From: an uncultured Bacteroidales bacterium
GTDB lineage: Bacteria; Bacteroidota; Bacteroidia; Bacteroidales; UBA932
Length of the DNA stretch: 64,000 nucleotides
Direction of reading: 5' to 3'
Assembly: GCA_944322585.1 (NCBI GenBank)
Contig: CALUPB010000009.1
Coordinates: 1 to 64,000, forward strand
This document shows, one piece after another, positions 22,391-32,097 of the stretch. The notes below the pieces were generated by a model. The model saw only the letters and a list, made by a program, of their open reading frames with translations, was not told the origin of the DNA and ran no database searches. The position numbers and the translations under genes were made by a program. Positions within the stretch are counted from its first letter, which is position 1. Every line of letters begins with the position of its first letter.

Positions 22391-24697
22391 TCAGAAGCAG
22401 TAGGAGACGGAGGCGAGCAGGTTGCAGCGCGGCATGGGGTAGTTCGGAACGATTTCGTACTGGCGGTTGAGGATATTGCCAGCCGAGAGCCGGAAGGTAA
22501 TGCCGTTTGCAAGGCTTTTCGAGAGGGAGATGTCATGCGTAGACCAGGGCTGCATCATGGTGGATGGGAGGTTGGAGGAGGAAGAATAGCGGACTCCTGT
22601 GTATATGAATGTATAGTCCATTCTCCAGCCACCGTATGCCGCGAAAGCGGTGATGGAGATGCTGTGACGCGGGATGTAGGGTATCTGTCCCATATAGGTG
22701 GATTTTCCCGGAGATGAGACGTCCATTGCCCTCTGGAAGGTATACCGGGCTGTCATGCCTGTGCAGAACTCCAGGCCGGGTGCCGTGCGGCCATTGTTCC
22801 CGCGGATCGGCTTTGCCTTAATCGCCGAACGATATTCCCATCCGAAAGTCCCTTCGGCTCCTATGGTGCGCGTAAGACCTATGTTGTACATGGTCCAGCG
22901 GAACTGGCTCGATGTAGGAACTGCTATTATCTTGTCGTGTACGTTGTTGTAATAGCCTTCCGCCTTTGCCGACAGTGTCCAGTTCCGGACAGGCGAGACA
23001 CCGTAGTCTATTCTGAGGTCATATTGCATGGCATCTTCAGGTTTCAGGGATACGTTACCGAAATTGACGTAGTACAGGTCGTTGAAGGTGGGCATCCTGT
23101 ATGAACGCTTGACGAATCCGCTCAATGACAGTCCGGCGGGCCTGGAGGGGGTGTATCTTATTATCAAAGAGGGGGATACGGCATCCCGAAGTCCTCTTGC
23201 CGCGCTTCCTGAATAGCCGGTATGGCCGTCCCGTTCTCCTCGGGCGGCAGTGCCGGAACTGTTGCGGTAGAAATCAGCCGCAAGGGTATAGACCGCACCG
23301 GCCTCGATGTACAGCCTGCCGAAATCGAAGACCGTGAACAGCGAACCCCAGAATCCGGCTCTCCTCGGGAATACAAAACCGTTTTTGCCGGAGTCGAGGA
23401 TGTTGGCCTGTACATCGGTAGCCGCGGACAGGGCCCACCATGGCATCAGCCGGACAAGATGTGAGAGGGACAGCCATGCCTCCTGCTGCCTGTAGGAATC
23501 GTCCACAGGCATCGCCGACGGGTCCTTCAGGGGATCCGTATGGTATCTCATCCGGTCGTTCGCGTATTTGCCGGCAATCCGGAAAGAGTATTTCCCGCTG
23601 ATTTCCTTTTTCAGGTTTCCCTGGACGAAGAAGTTGCCGTCCTCCTGCCTGTCGCTGGCCTGCGACAGCGTTTCAGGATGGCGTACCACGGCTCCGGGCA
23701 GTCCGCGCTCCGATCCGTAATAATAGATTTTGAATGACCATTCTCCCCTGTCCAATGTCCCGAAGATGTTCCCTTCCGCCCTCAGGGCCTGTATGTCGCT
23801 GTTGCTGCGGATCATGGTCGTGTCATATCCCGTAAGCTGTCCTCCGTCTGTAAGGACCTCTTTCCTGCACCGGAACCTGTATTTCCCGGTAGCCCGCAGA
23901 TATTCGATGCTGGCAGAGGCACTGATCCGTTTCCCGAGGCGCTGCTCCCAGCGGAAATAAGGCGAGACCGTCCCGAACGAGCCTGCCTTCAGTCTGGCTG
24001 TCCCGTGGAATTTTTCCCCGTCGGCAAAAGACGGACGCAAGGTATAAAGATATATGGAAGCTGCCGTGGAGCGGTCTTTTGCTCCGGCCAGCATGCTTGC
24101 ACCCTGCCCGTTGTACAGTTCTATCCTTCCGATGTCCTCCGTGGAGAACCGTCCGAGGTCGACCTGGGCATTCTGGGCATTGCCTATCTGTATGCCGTCC
24201 ATGAACACTCCGGTGTGTTCGCTTCCAAGACTTCTGACATTCACGGTCTTGAGCCCTCCGACTCCTCCATAGTCCTTTATCTGCAATCCTCCGAAAACCT
24301 TTATCGCCTCGGCTGTATTCTGGACAGTGTTCAGCCTTTCACGTGGAATGCTGTCGGGCGGCGTGCCGGTCCGTCTCCAGGCCGTGACGGTGGCACTGCC
24401 GAGACTGTCCCGGACGGCATGGTTTCCGGTGCTGTCGGTGCCATGGCCGCTTCCCGTATTGACCGCGACATATTCGCTCTCCTCCGTGTCCATGGTATCG
24501 TGGAAGCCGGCTATGGTCTGCAAGGTCCCTGCCTCTGCTCCGGCAGCATTGAGCAGAAACGCTCCGGTCAGGAAACCATGTGCGCACATTGTCCGCCACG
24601 CCCGGATAATACGCCGACCGGGCCGTACAGGCAGGCATTTTTCCCGGCAACGTGCGCAACGGCGACCGCCGGAGTGTCGTTCGGAATATCTTCCCAT
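22391..24697 (-). CDS. TonB-dependent outer-membrane receptor, BtuB-like
   Basis: The frame encodes 768 residues. The plug domain is seen at about 115-215 (NTAEAIKVFGGLQIKDYGGV, LKTVNVRSLGSEHTGVFMDG, VDLGRFSTEDIGRIELYNGQ), followed by a 22-strand-type barrel ending in NLLASVSYCF with the terminal Phe. A signal-like segment (MCAHGFLTGAFLLNAAGAEA) begins at about residue 37, so the true start may be internal. The -7 box at 24705-24712 is too close for a leader before 24697. The partner propeller lipoprotein suggests corrinoid uptake. No cobalamin riboswitch is visible upstream. Confidence 0.85.
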   Translation of the reverse strand: MGRYSERHSGGRRCARCREKCLPVRPGRRIIRAWRTMCAHGFLTGAFLLNAAGAEAGTLQTIAGFHDTMDTEESEYVAVNTGSGHGTDSTGNHAVRDSLGSATVTAWRRTGTPPDSIPRERLNTVQNTAEAIKVFGGLQIKDYGGVGGLKTVNVRSLGSEHTGVFMDGIQIGNAQNAQVDLGRFSTEDIGRIELYNGQGASMLAGAKDRSTAASIYLYTLRPSFADGEKFHGTARLKAGSFGTVSPYFRWEQRLGKRISASASIEYLRATGKYRFRCRKEVLTDGGQLTGYDTTMIRSNSDIQALRAEGNIFGTLDRGEWSFKIYYYGSERGLPGAVVRHPETLSQASDRQEDGNFFVQGNLKKEISGKYSFRIAGKYANDRMRYHTDPLKDPSAMPVDDSYRQQEAWLSLSHLVRLMPWWALSAATDVQANILDSGKNGFVFPRRAGFWGSLFTVFDFGRLYIEAGAVYTLAADFYRNSSGTAARGERDGHTGYSGSAARGLRDAVSPSLIIRYTPSRPAGLSLSGFVKRSYRMPTFNDLYYVNFGNVSLKPEDAMQYDLRIDYGVSPVRNWTLSAKAEGYYNNVHDKIIAVPTSSQFRWTMYNIGLTRTIGAEGTFGWEYRSAIKAKPIRGNNGRTAPGLEFCTGMTARYTFQRAMDVSSPGKSTYMGQIPYIPRHSISITAFAAYGGWRMDYTFIYTGVRYSSSSNLPSTMMQPWSTHDISLSKSLANGITFRLSAGNILNRQYEIVPNYPMPRCNLLASVSYCF

Positions 24698-24704
24698 AGA
24701 CCGA

Positions 24705-24712
24705 CAAAGGTA
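24705..24712 (-). promoter_or_regulatory. -7 box of the TonB receptor gene
   Basis: TACCTTTG on the minus strand only seven bases before the most upstream ATG. It suggests an almost leaderless transcript or a start further inside. Confidence 0.4.
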
Positions 24713-24797
24713 TGATAAAATTTCAAGGTTTTACGTCAAAAAGTGCCAATCCCCGGGATATAATATGTTTAATTTTGCGACATGAACGGAATAACCA

Positions 24798-24851
24798 TAT
24801 ATTTAGAAGCTGTACAGCTTCTTAAATGACAAAAATCAAAACAGCTTCTTA
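24798..24851 (+). promoter_or_regulatory. Palindromic operator and direct half-site before the pectin genes
   Basis: AGAAGCTGTACAGCTTCT (24805-24822) is a perfect 18-bp palindrome starting at the end of a -7-like TATATTTA (24798-24805). Its right half, ACAGCTTCTTA, is repeated at 24841-24851 immediately before and into the GH28 ATG. This looks like a binding site with a second half-site, or a 5' leader stem. Confidence 0.6.
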
Positions 24852-26497
24852 TGCATGAACTTGAACTGATAACGGTAAGGGAAAAATTCGCAGGTGCGGC
24901 GGCAAGGGCAGGACGTATTCTGGCAGCCGCGGTATGCATTGTCCACGTTTCCGGATGCAGGGAATATGAATTCGCCTCTCTGTATGAGGACCTTCCGTTT
25001 CCCATGCCGGAGGTGGAAAGACCGGTCATCCCTTCCTATGAAGTGAATATAACCGATTTCGGCGGTATCGGGGACGGGGTGACACTCAATTCCAAGGCAT
25101 TTGCCGATGCTATAGAACATCTGAGTTCCAAGGGGGGTGGCCATCTTGTCGTTCCGCAGGGGATATGGCTGACCGGTCCGGTGACTCTCAAAGATAACAT
25201 GGACCTTCATGTCGAGGAGGATGCGGTCCTGCTGTTTTCGGATGACAGGTCTCTGTATCCGATTGTAGAAACTGTGTTCGAGGGGCTTGACACCAAAAGG
25301 TGCATCGCTCCGCTCAATGCTGTCGGGGCAAGGAACATCTCCGTTACGGGCGGCGGCACCATTGACGGCAACGGTGATTCATGGCGTCAGGTCAAACGTT
25401 CGAAAATGACTTCAGGTCAGTGGAAAAAGCTTCTTGCGAGCGGCGGGTTTACCGATGAGAAGGGGGATATCTGGTATCCGGATTCCTCTTCGTACCGGGG
25501 TTCTCTTGTGAGCGATGCCTTCAATGTGCCTCAGGGCATGGAGACAGACAGCGACTGGGAGTCTGTGAAGACTTATCTCAGACCGGTGCTGCTGGAGTTC
25601 AGGGATTGCGAGAATGTCCTTCTCGAAGACTGTCTCTTCCAGAATTCACCATGCTGGAACCTGCATCCCCTTATGTGCAGGAATGTGATAATCAAAAATA
25701 TAACGGTCCGGAACCCATGGTATTCCCAGAACGGGGACGGACTGGATGTGGATTCGTGCGAGAATGTCCTTGTGCTGGATTCGGACTTCGATGTGGGGGA
25801 TGACGCCATCTGCATCAAGTCCGGCAAGGACGAGGACGGCAGACTTCGGGCACGGCCGTGCAAGAATCTGATTGTCCGCAACTGTACCGTATTCCACGGG
25901 CATGGAGGGTTCGTGGTAGGCAGCGAGATGTCGGGCGATGTGCAGAATATTTCCGTGAGGGACTGCCGTTTCTTCGGTACTGATGTAGGTCTGCGTTTCA
26001 AGAGCTGCCGGGGACGTGGCGGCGTAGTGGAGAATATCCATATAAAGGATATAGTGATGACGGATATTCCTACGGAGCCTCTTCTGTTTGACCTGCATTA
26101 TGGCGGGAAATCAGCCGTCGAGGCTGCTGAAGACGGTGTGTCGCCGTTCGATATAGAGCCTGTCCCGGCCGGGGAGACCACTCCTGAGTTCAGGGATATC
26201 CATATAAGCGACATATTCTGCAAAGGGGCGGCAAGGGCGATGTATTTCAACGGTATACCCGAGATGCCGATAAACGGGATAACAGTAGAGGACTGTCTGA
26301 TAGTGTCGGACCTCGGCGCGGATATCAGGTATTCGGAGGATGTTGTCCTTGAAAATGTGCGTATAAGGCATGGAGACGGGCCGGCATATGTCTTTGCCAA
26401 TTGCGGGGAAGTGCGGATGTCCGGATGTCCGGACAGCGACGTCGATGGTGGACGGGGGATTTTCAGGCACAATTCGGATAAAGTCACGGTGGAATGA
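24851..26497 (+). CDS. GH28 polygalacturonase lipoprotein
   Basis: The 548-residue enzyme has a signal segment ending [12 protein letters not shown] (lipoprotein) and a parallel β-helix of family GH28: [20 protein letters not shown] at the start of the helix, [15 protein letters not shown] and [14 protein letters not shown] with the catalytic aspartates (about 295-325), [15 protein letters not shown] near 350 with the conserved histidine, and [13 protein letters not shown] in place of the RIK motif. It would cut homogalacturonan or rhamnogalacturonan. The next gene, a pectinesterase, overlaps its stop by four bases. Confidence 0.95.
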   Translation: MHELELITVREKFAGAAARAGRILAAAVCIVHVSGCREYEFASLYEDLPFPMPEVERPVIPSYEVNITDFGGIGDGVTLNSKAFADAIEHLSSKGGGHLVVPQGIWLTGPVTLKDNMDLHVEEDAVLLFSDDRSLYPIVETVFEGLDTKRCIAPLNAVGARNISVTGGGTIDGNGDSWRQVKRSKMTSGQWKKLLASGGFTDEKGDIWYPDSSSYRGSLVSDAFNVPQGMETDSDWESVKTYLRPVLLEFRDCENVLLEDCLFQNSPCWNLHPLMCRNVIIKNITVRNPWYSQNGDGLDVDSCENVLVLDSDFDVGDDAICIKSGKDEDGRLRARPCKNLIVRNCTVFHGHGGFVVGSEMSGDVQNISVRDCRFFGTDVGLRFKSCRGRGGVVENIHIKDIVMTDIPTEPLLFDLHYGGKSAVEAAEDGVSPFDIEPVPAGETTPEFRDIHISDIFCKGAARAMYFNGIPEMPINGITVEDCLIVSDLGADIRYSEDVVLENVRIRHGDGPAYVFANCGEVRMSGCPDSDVDGGRGIFRHNSDKVTVE

Positions 26498-27633
26498 AAA
26501 GGTTTCGTGCTAATGCGGCGGCGCTCTGCGCTTTCTTTACAGTTGCCTTCGCCGGATTCTGTCAGATAGCGGCTTCATCCGTACCGGAGAAAAGGACGGA
26601 TGTTTTTTCAACGGGCCGTGTGTCGGGAAGGCTTTGCGGAGAGGTCCTGGAGGCCGGACCGGCGGAGGACACCTGCAGCATCGGGAAATACGACATAGTG
26701 GTGGCCCGGGACGGTTCGGGAGACTTCCTTACAATACAGGAAGCCATAGATGCCGCGCCGTATTATTGCAGGGAAGCTACGGTCATCCATATCAGGCCCG
26801 GAGTCTACAGGGAGAAAGTCACTGTGCCGGCCAACAGACAGAAAATCCATCTTGTCGGGGATGATGCCATGACGACTGTCATCTGCTGGGACGATTATGC
26901 CCTGAAACCGGACTGTTACGGCAATCCGATGGGGACGTCGGCCACTTCCACCGTCTTTATATACGGGGATGATTTCCTGGCGGAAAACATTACTTTCGAA
27001 AATTCGGCGGGTGAGGGCAAGGACATTGCCCAGGCCTGTGCCGTTACTGTGGATGCGGACAGGGTCGCATTCATAGGATGCCGTTTCGTTGCCAACCAGG
27101 ATACGGTCTATACCTACGGGAAAGGACAGCACCAGTATTTCAGGGGATGCTGGATAGAAGGTACGACGGATTTCATATTCGGGGCTTCCACGGCGTATTT
27201 CGAGGACTGCACGATATTCAGCAAAAAGGACAGTTACATTACGGCCGCTTCCACTCCCGAGGGAGAGCCGTTCGGTTATGTGTTCAGGAATTGCCGTCTC
27301 GAAGCGGCGGACGGGGTGACAAAGGTATATCTCGGCCGTCCGTGGAGACCGTATGCCCGGACCGTATTCATCGATTGTGTTATGGGAGGCCATATCAGGC
27401 CGGAGGGATGGCACAACTGGGACAAGGAGTATGCCGAGAAGACTGTTTTCTATGCTGAATACGGTTCTGTCGGGGAGGGTGCCGGGACGTCCGGCAGGGT
27501 GGAATGGAGCTGTCGGCTCGAAAGGGGCGAAGTCTCTGACTATCTGCCGGACAATGTCCTTGATGCCGGGGCGGAAATAGACAAGAACGGAAACATTGTC
27601 CCGACAGAATGGTTTTTCAAGGAAATTTTCTAA
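26494..27633 (+). CDS. CE8 pectinesterase
   Basis: The 379-residue protein removes methyl esters from pectin so that hydrolases and lyases can act. An N-terminal signal ([20 protein letters not shown]) precedes the β-helix. Family residues are [16 protein letters not shown], the active-site [18 protein letters not shown] (about 197-214, Gln and Asp), [11 protein letters not shown] (about 222-232, second Asp) and [14 protein letters not shown] with the conserved Arg. The overlap ATGA with the GH28 stop shows cotranslation. Confidence 0.95.
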   Translation: MKRFRANAAALCAFFTVAFAGFCQIAASSVPEKRTDVFSTGRVSGRLCGEVLEAGPAEDTCSIGKYDIVVARDGSGDFLTIQEAIDAAPYYCREATVIHIRPGVYREKVTVPANRQKIHLVGDDAMTTVICWDDYALKPDCYGNPMGTSATSTVFIYGDDFLAENITFENSAGEGKDIAQACAVTVDADRVAFIGCRFVANQDTVYTYGKGQHQYFRGCWIEGTTDFIFGASTAYFEDCTIFSKKDSYITAASTPEGEPFGYVFRNCRLEAADGVTKVYLGRPWRPYARTVFIDCVMGGHIRPEGWHNWDKEYAEKTVFYAEYGSVGEGAGTSGRVEWSCRLERGEVSDYLPDNVLDAGAEIDKNGNIVPTEWFFKEIF

Positions 27634-27706
27634 CTTTAAACCGGACGGGTAGTGGACTGCCATGCGGGAAACGGACGGTTCCGTATCCCCGAAGATGCGA
27701 TAGAAT

Positions 27707-30700
27707 ATGGATTTGCTGAAGTACGTCATAGCCGTTGCCGCTCTTGCCGGTTCCCTGACTGTCTCCATGGCGGAGACGGCCAGGTTCGACTATGTATTCG
27801 AGCATTATTCCACGGATGACGGACTTCCCCACAATTCGATAGCGGCCATCCATCAGGATTCGAGAGGGTATATCTGGGTGTGTACGTGGTACGGGCTGAG
27901 CCGTTTCGACGGCAATACATTCGTGAACTACATCATGCTGCCAGGTGACTTTACCAATCTTACCCACAACAGGATGCTGTCAATAGACGAGGATGTCAAC
28001 GGATATCTCTGGCTCAGGACATACGACTACCGGATGTACAGGTTCGATCCTGTAGCGGAGAAATTCGTGGCTGTTCCGGACGAACTGGAAGGTTTCTCCG
28101 GGGCGAATCTCAAGGTTACGGTCTTCCATTGCGACAGCAGGGGCAATGCCTGGATAGCTGTGCCGGGTGTCGGATTTTACCGTATAGCTCCTGATCTGTC
28201 GGTCAAGCGTATCGTTTCGGAGTCTCCCAATGCAGTCGGGACTGATATAAGGAGAATATACGAGTCTTCCGACGGTATGATTTATGTCGTTTCGGATGCC
28301 GGAATAGCTGTCATGGGACCGTCCGGACCGGTGCTCGTTTCGCGCTTGTCCGATGTCTCCGGATTCTGCGAGTTCGGTGGCAGGCTTTATTTTGCGGGCA
28401 GACGGGAGATGACGGTTATAGACATGGAGAAGGGACTGCTTCCGCGGGTGGAGCTTGACACCCGCAGTACAGGTGAACTGACCTCTCTGACGGTCACCGG
28501 CTCAGGCGATTCCCGGCAGCTGTATGCCGGTTTCAGGAACGGCGCCATTGCATCGGTGGATACCTCTGCTATGCGGTTCGATGTCAGGAAATACGATATG
28601 GGAAGGGTACGGAATCTTTTTCCCGACAGCGGAGGGCTGCTCTGGATAGTCACGGACCGTACCGGCATTTATTCATATGACCGTGTGAAGGACAGGTTCC
28701 GGAGGTATGAGCATCCCCGCAATGTCACATCTTATTATTCGGATTCCCTGGCCCGTGTGGTGGAATACAAAGGGACGACATGGATAAAGATGAACAGTTA
28801 CGGATTCGGCTGGTATGACAGGGAGAATGACAGGATAGTCCCTCTGAACAATGTCAAGACTCAGCCTGACTGCCGGTTCATGAACGGTGTGCCTTGCTTT
28901 GAGGTGGACCGTTCCGGAGTGCTGTGGATGTCCACGGCACAGAGGGGACTGGAGAGGGTGACGGTCATCACTCCGAGGGTCGAAGTCATAGCTCCACCGA
29001 CCCTTTCCGGAGACTATATGGCGGCATCGGAGATAAGGGCGATATTGAGAGACAGCGATGACTATGTGTGGGTGGCCAACAAGAGCAGGGAACTTTTCCG
29101 TTATTCTCCCGACATGAAGACCTGCCGGAGGATACCTGGCGATTTCGGGGTGATTTATACGATCCATGAAGACCGGGACGGCAATATCTGGCTCGGTACC
29201 AAGGGCGACGGTCTGGTCAGGATGACCCCGCAGGGAGAACGGTATTCATTGACAAGGTACAGACACAATCCCGCAAGGCCTGCTTCCCTGAGTTCCAATG
29301 ACGTATATTCCATAGAACAGGACAGAGACGGCAAACTGTGGATAGGGACGTTCGGCGGAGGCATTTCCATGCTGCCGGATCCGGACAGGGACGAATTCAT
29401 CAATGTGTACAATGATTTCCCCGACTATCCTGTCGAATACGGAGACCGTGTCCGGTATCTTCACTGCATGTCCGACGGAAGGATGCTGGTGGCGACGGTC
29501 GGCGGGCTGCTCTGGTTCGACCCTTCCGGAAGTCCGGAATCCACGGTGTTCCATGCCACGAGGAAAATCCCCGGGGACATCCATTCGATAGGTAACAATG
29601 ATATCATATATATTTTCTCCGACAGAGAAGACAATACCTATCTCTGTACTTTCGGGGGAGGCATCAACAGGATATATTTCGACGACGGCGACAATGCAAG
29701 GTTCGATATCATCAGCACGGCCCAGGGCCTTTCGAGCAATATAGTCCTGTCCGGGATAACGGACTCCGATTCCGACATCTGGGTGGCCACGGAAAGGGGA
29801 ATTTCCAGGATAGACCATAAGACGGGAGCCATCATCAATTACACCAGATATGACGGGATGACTCCTACGACGTTCAGCGAGGCCACCTGTACGTCCCTCG
29901 GTGACGGCACCCTGCTTTTCGGTACGCTCAACAATGTCTACAGGATAGATCCGGAGACATTCCGGTTTGCCCCGGAGGACAGCAGGTTAGTGGTGTCCGG
30001 TGTCAGCGTGGACGGGCGGAGGATCCCGATGGACAGCGAAAGAATCGATATCCCCCATGACTATTCTTCCTTCAGGATAGATTTCGCTTCCCTCAATTTC
30101 CGTCTCCGGGGCCAGATGAATTTCTCCTACATGCTGAAAGGCTATGACAAGACATGGATATCCGGAACCGACAGCCGCAGTGTCACCTATTCCAGGATTC
30201 CTCCCGGCAGGTATACTTTCGTGGTTTCCGCCGTTCCGGCAGAGGGGACTTCTTCGATGGAGACGGCCGGGATAGATCTGAGGGTAATGCACTCCGTATG
30301 GAATTCCGTCCCGGCGAAGATATTCTATGTCCTTGCGGCCCTATTGCTTGCCGCCGTTCTGCTGAGGATGTTCGCCACATCGGTCAGGCTCCGCAACAGC
30401 ATAAGGATGGAGAAGGATCTCAATGATGTGAAAGTCAGGTTCTTCACCAATATATCCCATGAGCTCCGCACTCCGCTGACTCTCATTCTCGGAGGCATAG
30501 ATGAAGTGAGCAGGAATACGCCGGCAGGAGACAGGAACGAGTACAGTGTCAACATGGTGTACCGGAATGCCAAGAGGATGATGACCCTGGTCAACCAGCT
30601 TTTAGATATCAGACGGATAGTCAGCGGGAAGATACGCTTGAAGGTCAGTCAGATAGATATTGTCGACCTTTTGAAGCGGGTATACGATGATTTCAAGGAC

Positions 30701-32029
30701 ATGTCGGTCGAGAGGCAGATAGAACTGCGTCTGACGCATTCGGTGGACAGCCTCATGATATGGGGAGATGAGATGCGCCTGGAGGCTCTCATCTACAATC
30801 TCTTGTCAAACGCATTCAAGTATACTTCCGACGGAGGCCGTATCGAGGCTGCCATATACTACCGGGACGGCAGCGGGGAATTCACGATAATGGTGAAGGA
30901 CAACGGTATAGGAGTGCCGAAAGAAAAGCAGAAAGCCATCTTCGAACCATTTGTCCAGGCTTCGCATGAAGCATTCAAAGGCATGGGAAGCAGCGGGATC
31001 GGGCTGTCATTCTGCAAGGAAATAGTCGCCATGCACGGCGGACGTATATGGGTGGAGAGCGGGAAGGAGCCCGGCTCCGAATTCTATGTATGCCTGCCGG
31101 TCGACAGGGATCATTTCTCCAACGAGACAGCGGAATTTATAGAAGTCAATTCCGGACGGCAGGAGCCGGAATCATACGGACTCAGCAAATTCAGGGTGGC
31201 GCCGACCTATCCTGCCGGAGCCGTCAAGGTGCTGGTGGTCGAGGACAACGCGGAGCTGCGGGTCTATATGTACAACAATCTTGTCAACCGTTTCGAGGTG
31301 AAGGATGCCGCCAACGGACGTGAGGCCATGCAGCTGATGACGGACTCATGGATGCCTGACATCATCGTGACTGACCTCATGATGCCGGAGATGGACGGAA
31401 TCGAGCTGGTCAACCGTATCAGGAATGATTTTTCCACCAGCCATATCCCTGTCATAATGTTTACGGCCAAGCATGAGTCCGACACCCATCTCAAGGCCAT
31501 GAAATACGGTGCGGACGGTTATATGACGAAGCCGTTCACGATGGAACTGCTTGTGGCGAGGATCGACAATCTGCTTGACCGCCGCCGTCAGATAATATCC
31601 ATGATGGCATCCAGGTCGGCTTCTGTCAGGGACGGCGGTACCGCAAAATTGTCGCTTGCCCCGGAGGAAGTGGTCATAACCGACAGGGATGAGGCCCTTA
31701 TTGCCAAGGTACGTACCTGGCTCGAGGAGAATGTGGCCGATTCCGAGATAACGGTGGACCAGCTTGCTGCATATGTCGGGATGGGGCGTACATCCATGTA
31801 CAACAAGATCAAGGGACTTACAGGAAAATCTCCTGTGGAACTGATCCAGGAATTCAGGCTTGAGAAGGCTACCTACTACCTCAGGAGCGGTCAGTTTTCC
31901 GTGTCCGAGACCTCCTATAAGGTGGGATTTTCCGATCCGGGATATTTCTCGCGTTCGTTCAAGAAACATTTCGGAATGTCGCCGGCCGACTATATCAAGG
32001 AGCACAAACACGACAACCGGTCATCCTGA
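27707..32029 (+). CDS. Hybrid two-component system regulator of the pectin locus
   Basis: A 1440-residue single-polypeptide sensor and regulator. A signal peptide (MDLLKYVIAVAALAGSLTVS) is followed by Reg_prop propeller repeats (STDDGLPHNSIAAIHQDSRG, EDRDGNIWLGTKGDGLVRM, QDRDGKLWIGTFGGG), a Y_Y_Y domain to about 860, a membrane helix (IFYVLAALLLAAVLL), a histidine kinase (phospho-acceptor His918 in NISHELRTPL; ATPase DNGIGVPKEKQ), a receiver with Asp1223 in VTDLMMPEMDG, and an AraC-type DNA-binding end (FSVSETSYKVGFSDPGYFSR). These regulators sense oligosaccharides in the periplasm; pectin fragments are the likely ligand because of the flanking enzymes. Confidence 0.96.
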   Translation: MDLLKYVIAVAALAGSLTVSMAETARFDYVFEHYSTDDGLPHNSIAAIHQDSRGYIWVCTWYGLSRFDGNTFVNYIMLPGDFTNLTHNRMLSIDEDVNGYLWLRTYDYRMYRFDPVAEKFVAVPDELEGFSGANLKVTVFHCDSRGNAWIAVPGVGFYRIAPDLSVKRIVSESPNAVGTDIRRIYESSDGMIYVVSDAGIAVMGPSGPVLVSRLSDVSGFCEFGGRLYFAGRREMTVIDMEKGLLPRVELDTRSTGELTSLTVTGSGDSRQLYAGFRNGAIASVDTSAMRFDVRKYDMGRVRNLFPDSGGLLWIVTDRTGIYSYDRVKDRFRRYEHPRNVTSYYSDSLARVVEYKGTTWIKMNSYGFGWYDRENDRIVPLNNVKTQPDCRFMNGVPCFEVDRSGVLWMSTAQRGLERVTVITPRVEVIAPPTLSGDYMAASEIRAILRDSDDYVWVANKSRELFRYSPDMKTCRRIPGDFGVIYTIHEDRDGNIWLGTKGDGLVRMTPQGERYSLTRYRHNPARPASLSSNDVYSIEQDRDGKLWIGTFGGGISMLPDPDRDEFINVYNDFPDYPVEYGDRVRYLHCMSDGRMLVATVGGLLWFDPSGSPESTVFHATRKIPGDIHSIGNNDIIYIFSDREDNTYLCTFGGGINRIYFDDGDNARFDIISTAQGLSSNIVLSGITDSDSDIWVATERGISRIDHKTGAIINYTRYDGMTPTTFSEATCTSLGDGTLLFGTLNNVYRIDPETFRFAPEDSRLVVSGVSVDGRRIPMDSERIDIPHDYSSFRIDFASLNFRLRGQMNFSYMLKGYDKTWISGTDSRSVTYSRIPPGRYTFVVSAVPAEGTSSMETAGIDLRVMHSVWNSVPAKIFYVLAALLLAAVLLRMFATSVRLRNSIRMEKDLNDVKVRFFTNISHELRTPLTLILGGIDEVSRNTPAGDRNEYSVNMVYRNAKRMMTLVNQLLDIRRIVSGKIRLKVSQIDIVDLLKRVYDDFKDMSVERQIELRLTHSVDSLMIWGDEMRLEALIYNLLSNAFKYTSDGGRIEAAIYYRDGSGEFTIMVKDNGIGVPKEKQKAIFEPFVQASHEAFKGMGSSGIGLSFCKEIVAMHGGRIWVESGKEPGSEFYVCLPVDRDHFSNETAEFIEVNSGRQEPESYGLSKFRVAPTYPAGAVKVLVVEDNAELRVYMYNNLVNRFEVKDAANGREAMQLMTDSWMPDIIVTDLMMPEMDGIELVNRIRNDFSTSHIPVIMFTAKHESDTHLKAMKYGADGYMTKPFTMELLVARIDNLLDRRRQIISMMASRSASVRDGGTAKLSLAPEEVVITDRDEALIAKVRTWLEENVADSEITVDQLAAYVGMGRTSMYNKIKGLTGKSPVELIQEFRLEKATYYLRSGQFSVSETSYKVGFSDPGYFSRSFKKHFGMSPADYIKEHKHDNRSS

Positions 32030-32097
32030 GCAGGACATTCCTGCGGTGCGGTATTGTCATGACGGGAACAATGAAGATTATTAAAGGAAGACATATA

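Noticed and set aside
24698-24850. Cobalamin riboswitch before the TonB receptor
   Set aside because: Only about 90 bases separate the receptor start from the divergent promoter region. No conserved B12-box-like element was seen.
26608-27768. A 386-codon minus-strand frame opposite the pectinesterase gene
   Set aside because: The plus-strand CE8 enzyme is certain. The antisense frame has no family features and arises from the biased third positions.
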